In this document: positions 25,170 through 27,133 of the stretch, piece by piece
Position numbering within the stretch: the first letter of the stretch is position 1
Layout of the letters: each line of letters starts with the position of its first letter
From: Competibacteraceae bacterium UBA6584
GTDB lineage: Bacteria; Pseudomonadota; Gammaproteobacteria; Competibacterales; Competibacteraceae
Direction: 5' to 3'
Length of the DNA: 27,133 bases
Assembly (NCBI GenBank): GCA_002433805.1
Contig: DJIW01000114.1
Span: 37,113-64,245 of the forward strand
Notes under the pieces: model-generated
Told to the model about the DNA's origin: nothing
Databases searched by the model: none
The model's input: only the letters and a program-made list of their open reading frames with translations
Program-made: the position numbers and the translations under genes

Positions 25170-25187
25170 CGGAGCATGGATCGCCTC
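25166..25187 (-). promoter_or_regulatory. Leader mini-ORF coupled to the squalene-synthase-like start
   Basis: On the minus strand, GAGG (25187-25184) precedes by 6 bases an ATG (25177) opening a three-codon frame, Met-Leu-Arg-stop, whose TGA overlaps the ATG at 25169 (ATGA). The best Shine-Dalgarno thus serves the mini-frame, and the main gene may be translated by re-initiation. This is seen in sequence; function is inferred. Confidence 0.35.
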
Positions 25188-25247
25188 GGCGGGTTCGCCC
25201 GCATCAACAGCATTTTTAAACCCGTGTTGGCCTGATCGGGCCATCAT

Positions 25248-25263
25248 GGGCACGGTATTTGCT
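25248..25263 (+). promoter_or_regulatory. Sigma-54 (RpoN) type promoter
   Basis: GGGCACGGTATTTGCT matches the sigma-54 consensus TGGCACG-N4-TTGCW at every defined position except the first T. The essential GG (25249-25250) and GC (25261-25262) are separated by exactly 10 bases. Transcription would start near 25274, about 35 bases before the ATG of the 61-residue gene at 25309. No enhancer-binding site could be identified with confidence upstream. Confidence 0.6.
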
Positions 25264-25308
25264 AGCCATAAGTCATTCCTGAATTCTCGTCGTAGAGCGA
25301 GGCCCATC

Positions 25309-25494
25309 ATGATGACTATCGGCGATATCAATAAGTTGCCAGAGCGCGAGCGAGCCGTGACTCGGGCATCTTATCAGTACTATCGCGCCGTGTTGAACGG
25401 CGCGCCGGCCACCACCCGGCAACGGCTGCGGCAGTCGTGGTTGATCGAATTACGGCGGCGCTGGCCGGAAGCTTGGAGCGGCGCTCAAAGTTAA
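25309..25494 (+). CDS. Small protein of unknown function behind a sigma-54 type promoter
   Basis: A 61-residue basic, Arg-rich protein beginning MMTIGDINKLPERERAVTRA and ending near WPEAWSGAQS. I do not recognise a family. It is predicted mostly helical and soluble, with no membrane segment, signal peptide, Cys or metal motif. The start at 25309 is supported by GAGG at 25299-25302, six bases upstream; the same frame is open to an ATG at 25246, but that would overlap the sigma-54 type promoter. The gene is divergent from the squalene-synthase-like gene and convergent with the DUF4124 gene, so it is alone in its transcript. Moderate confidence that it is a real gene, from the paired promoter, ribosome site and start. 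Confidence 0.6.
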   Translation: MMTIGDINKLPERERAVTRASYQYYRAVLNGAPATTRQRLRQSWLIELRRRWPEAWSGAQS

Positions 25495-25543
25495 TCCGGC
25501 GAACGCTGCTGGTAACGCTTGAAAAGCGGTGCGTGAGTCCCGA

Positions 25544-25960
25544 TCAGTCGCGCCGCTGCAATTCCTGCAACAAGGGCTGTTGATCCCCGCGCCGGTCCAC
25601 GCTGTTCGGATTGAAAGGCACGGTCGAGAGCGAACTGTCCTCTTCCTTCAGTTTTTTGACCGGAAAATTGGCGGGTGGTTTAGCGCCGTAGTGCGCCTTG
25701 CCCTGATCGTCGATCCAGGTGTAAATGGTTTCGGTGGGCTGCACCACGACCGGCTTGGCGTTGAGTTCGACGGTTTCAGCCGGATGTCCCTCGGGCCGAC
25801 GATTGCTGTAATGCACTCGGCCTGCTCCATCCTTCCAAGTATAAACGCCCTCGTCGGCCGCCGTCAGACCGCCGGGCAGCACCGTCAATATCGCCGCCAG
25901 CAGCCTGTAAAGCGGCCTCACGCACTGATCGCCGGCCGCGCGGCGCTCCAAGTCAGTCAC
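25544..25960 (-). CDS. Secreted protein with two DUF4124 motifs
   Basis: Envelope protein of unknown function. From GTG 25960 it has 138 residues: a basic N-region, a hydrophobic core LLAAILTVLPGG near 20-31, likely cleavage after GLTA near 34, then two copies of the DUF4124 core exactly 40 residues apart, VYTWKDGAGRVHYSNRRP (39-56) and IYTWIDDQGKAHYGAKPP (79-96), and a charged tail. GTG 25960 is chosen because GAGG lies 6 bases upstream, immediately after the usp stop. GTG 25921 would give a shorter signal peptide, and ATG 25993 lies inside the usp gene. DUF4124 proteins are common exported small proteins in gammaproteobacteria, usually with one copy of the motif. Confidence 0.8.
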   Translation of the reverse strand: MTDLERRAAGDQCVRPLYRLLAAILTVLPGGLTAADEGVYTWKDGAGRVHYSNRRPEGHPAETVELNAKPVVVQPTETIYTWIDDQGKAHYGAKPPANFPVKKLKEEDSSLSTVPFNPNSVDRRGDQQPLLQELQRRD

Positions 25961-25968
25961 GCAACACC

Positions 25969-26493
25969 TCAGGCCCGTCTTTGGGAAGGCCATTCATTAT
26001 CTGGCCCTTGGGTGAAAGGAACAATCAGCACTGGCCGTTTCGACATCAAGGTGATCCGGCGGGTGGTTGAGCCCAGGGTGCTGCCGCCTAGCGTGTGGGA
26101 TCCCGCGTGCATGCCCATGGTGATCAAATCGGCGCTGCAACGGTTGGCCTCCCGCAAGATCACCTCATGCGGGACGCCGCTGACCACCCGAATTTCCGAA
26201 ATGACCTGGGTTTGTCCGAGCGTCGCCCCGAGTTCTTCCGCGCAGAAGGCTTCCAACCGCCGGTGAAATTTTTCCAGGATGCCGCTGGTGGCTTCGCGGT
26301 GCAATTCTTCCACTTTTTCCGATGATAAGTAGTTGTCCATCAGAAAGCGAACCGAACTGCTCAACGGTTCGACCACGTGCAGCAAAACGATCTTGGCGTT
26401 GTACTGCTTGGCCAAGTCGACCGTGAAGCGCAACACCGGACGGGTGTAAGTGCTCAACGCCGTCGTGTACAGAATGGTTTTAATCATGGACAT
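25969..26493 (-). CDS. Universal stress protein (UspA family)
   Basis: Cytosolic nucleotide-binding-fold stress protein. From ATG 26493 (GGAG 7 bases upstream) it has 174 residues; the second ATG at 26487 is also possible. Landmarks are MIKTILYTTALS at the start, AKIVLLHVVEPL near 33-44, ADLITMGMHAGSHTLGGSTLGSTTRRI near 121-147 (landmark range) with the G-x2-G-x9-G(S/T)-like ATP-binding pattern, and KRPVLIVPF at the C-terminal strand. The spacing of glycines suggests it may bind ATP. The stop TGA overlaps the Shine-Dalgarno of the DUF4124 gene, so these two form an operon. Confidence 0.93.
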   Translation of the reverse strand: MSMIKTILYTTALSTYTRPVLRFTVDLAKQYNAKIVLLHVVEPLSSSVRFLMDNYLSSEKVEELHREATSGILEKFHRRLEAFCAEELGATLGQTQVISEIRVVSGVPHEVILREANRCSADLITMGMHAGSHTLGGSTLGSTTRRITLMSKRPVLIVPFTQGPDNEWPSQRRA

Positions 26494-26588
26494 AGAAGGG
26501 CTCCAAACAGGTTGACCAACGCGGGATATGACAGCCGTTCGCTCAACCCGCTCCGGCGAGCAATGGGCAGTCCATGACGATAGCCTAA

Positions 26589-27133
26589 TTCCAATCCCCC
26601 ATCGCTTGCAATTCACCCGAGCAGAACGTCTCCATCCACGCCGGCGATGCCAAGCTAAAAGATCCGTTGGCGCTGAATTTTAGCGGCGTCGCCGAATTGA
26701 CAGCGAGGCGCTTCAGTTTCGATATCGATTCGGACGGACGTTTCGATCAAATCGCTTTCGTCGGCGCCAACAGCGGTTTTCTGGCGCTGGATCGCAACCG
26801 CGATGGCGCGATCAACGACGGTCGGGAATTATTCGGGCCGGCTACCGGTCAGGGATTCGCCGAACTGGCGGAGTACGATGCCGATGGCAATCAATGGATC
26901 GATGAAAACGACCCTATCTATCAAAACTTGCGCATCTGGTCCAAGGATGCCGAGGGGCGCGACCAACTGCTTGCGCTCGGCCAGCGTGGGGTAGGCGCTA
27001 TTTATTTAGGGCATATCAGTACGCCGTTTTCGTTCAAGGATTCTCAAAACGCCCTGCTGGGTCAGCTTCAAGACTCACGAATTTTCATGCGGGAAAACGG
27101 CGCGGCTGGCGTCATCCAGCAAATCGACTTGAG
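26589..27133 (+). pseudogene. 3' part of a calcium-binding-like large protein, 5'-truncated
   Basis: An open frame follows the TAA at 26586-26588 and runs to the window edge, about 181 codons. It contains DIDSDGRFDQIAFVG, then SGFLALDRNRDGAINDGREL, FGPATGQGFAELAEYDADGN, QWIDENDPIYQNLRIWSKDA, GVGAIYLGHISTPFS and AGVIQQIDL. This is the C-terminal block of a family of long gammaproteobacterial proteins with EF-hand-like DxDxDG loops, recognised from general knowledge. Those proteins have several hundred residues upstream, whereas here no ATG or GTG precedes the domain; the first TTG (26667) lacks a ribosome site. Upstream DNA belongs to the divergent usp gene. It is probably a truncated remnant; a non-canonical start cannot be excluded. 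Local base composition is less GC-rich than the rest of the window. Confidence 0.6.

Noticed and set aside
25246..25308. Upstream extension of the 61-residue protein to ATG 25246
   Set aside because: It would place coding sequence over the sigma-54 type promoter; the ATG at 25309 has a well-spaced ribosome site.
25510..25532. CGCTT-GAA-AAGCG hairpin between the small gene and the DUF4124 gene
   Set aside because: Only a 5-bp stem and no T-run on either strand; too weak to call a terminator.
26803..26994. 63-codon plus-strand frame in the last kilobase
   Set aside because: Out of frame with the clearly conserved calcium-binding-like domain covering the same bases.
1..27133. Search for CRISPR arrays, tRNA genes, insertion sequences, phage or defence genes
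   Set aside because: No direct-repeat/spacer pattern, tRNA-like fold, transposase, integrase or known defence domain was seen; the window is mostly ordinary core-genome genes.

Overview
The window is high-GC chromosomal DNA from a gammaproteobacterium. Support for this comes from gene order as much as from single genes: gshB beside a Pil-Chp chemosensory cluster, smc-zipA-ligA, yciB-yciI-bolA-PpiC, and yciO/M50 protease/trpS/scpA/scpB/rluB. The use of SMC-ScpAB rather than MukBEF, with ZipA as FtsZ anchor, points away from the enterics and toward a Pseudomonas-, Chromatiales- or Competibacter-like lineage. I cannot name a genus from sequence alone. No tRNA, rRNA, CRISPR array, insertion sequence or phage gene was seen.

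Layout. (a) 1-785, minus: gshB, cut by the window edge. (b) 1072-9646, plus: pilI (CheW-like), pilJ (chemoreceptor), chpA (giant hybrid CheA kinase) and a ChpC-like CheW gene. This is the type IV pilus chemosensory pathway without pilG, pilH, pilK or chpB at this locus. (c) 9678-16337, plus: smc, zipA, ligA. (d) 16371-18520, minus: yciB-yciI-bolA-PpiC foldase, tightly packed and converging on ligA. (e) 18673-23549, plus: yciO, M50 protease, trpS, scpA, scpB, rluB, which supplies the kleisin and partner subunits for the SMC encoded 8 kb upstream. (f) 23518-25169, minus: a YciK-type SDR preceded in its operon by a squalene/phytoene-synthase-fold protein. Both appear to have altered active sites. 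(g) 25309-25494, plus: a 61-residue unknown protein behind a very good sigma-54 promoter match. (h) 25544-26493, minus: universal stress protein plus a secreted protein with two DUF4124 motifs. (i) 26589-27133, plus: the 3' part of a large calcium-binding-like protein with no visible start, probably a 5'-truncated gene.

How the genes work together: the Pil-Chp proteins would sense surface or chemical input and control twitching or pilus-linked output. SMC with ScpA and ScpB forms the bacterial condensin; ZipA and YciB act at the envelope and septum; LigA seals replication nicks. The most unusual items are the squalene-synthase-like protein that has lost both Asp-rich catalytic motifs, its SDR neighbour without the usual catalytic serine, and the sigma-54-type promoter in front of an orphan small protein. 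Nothing in the window is clearly a new defence or mobile system.
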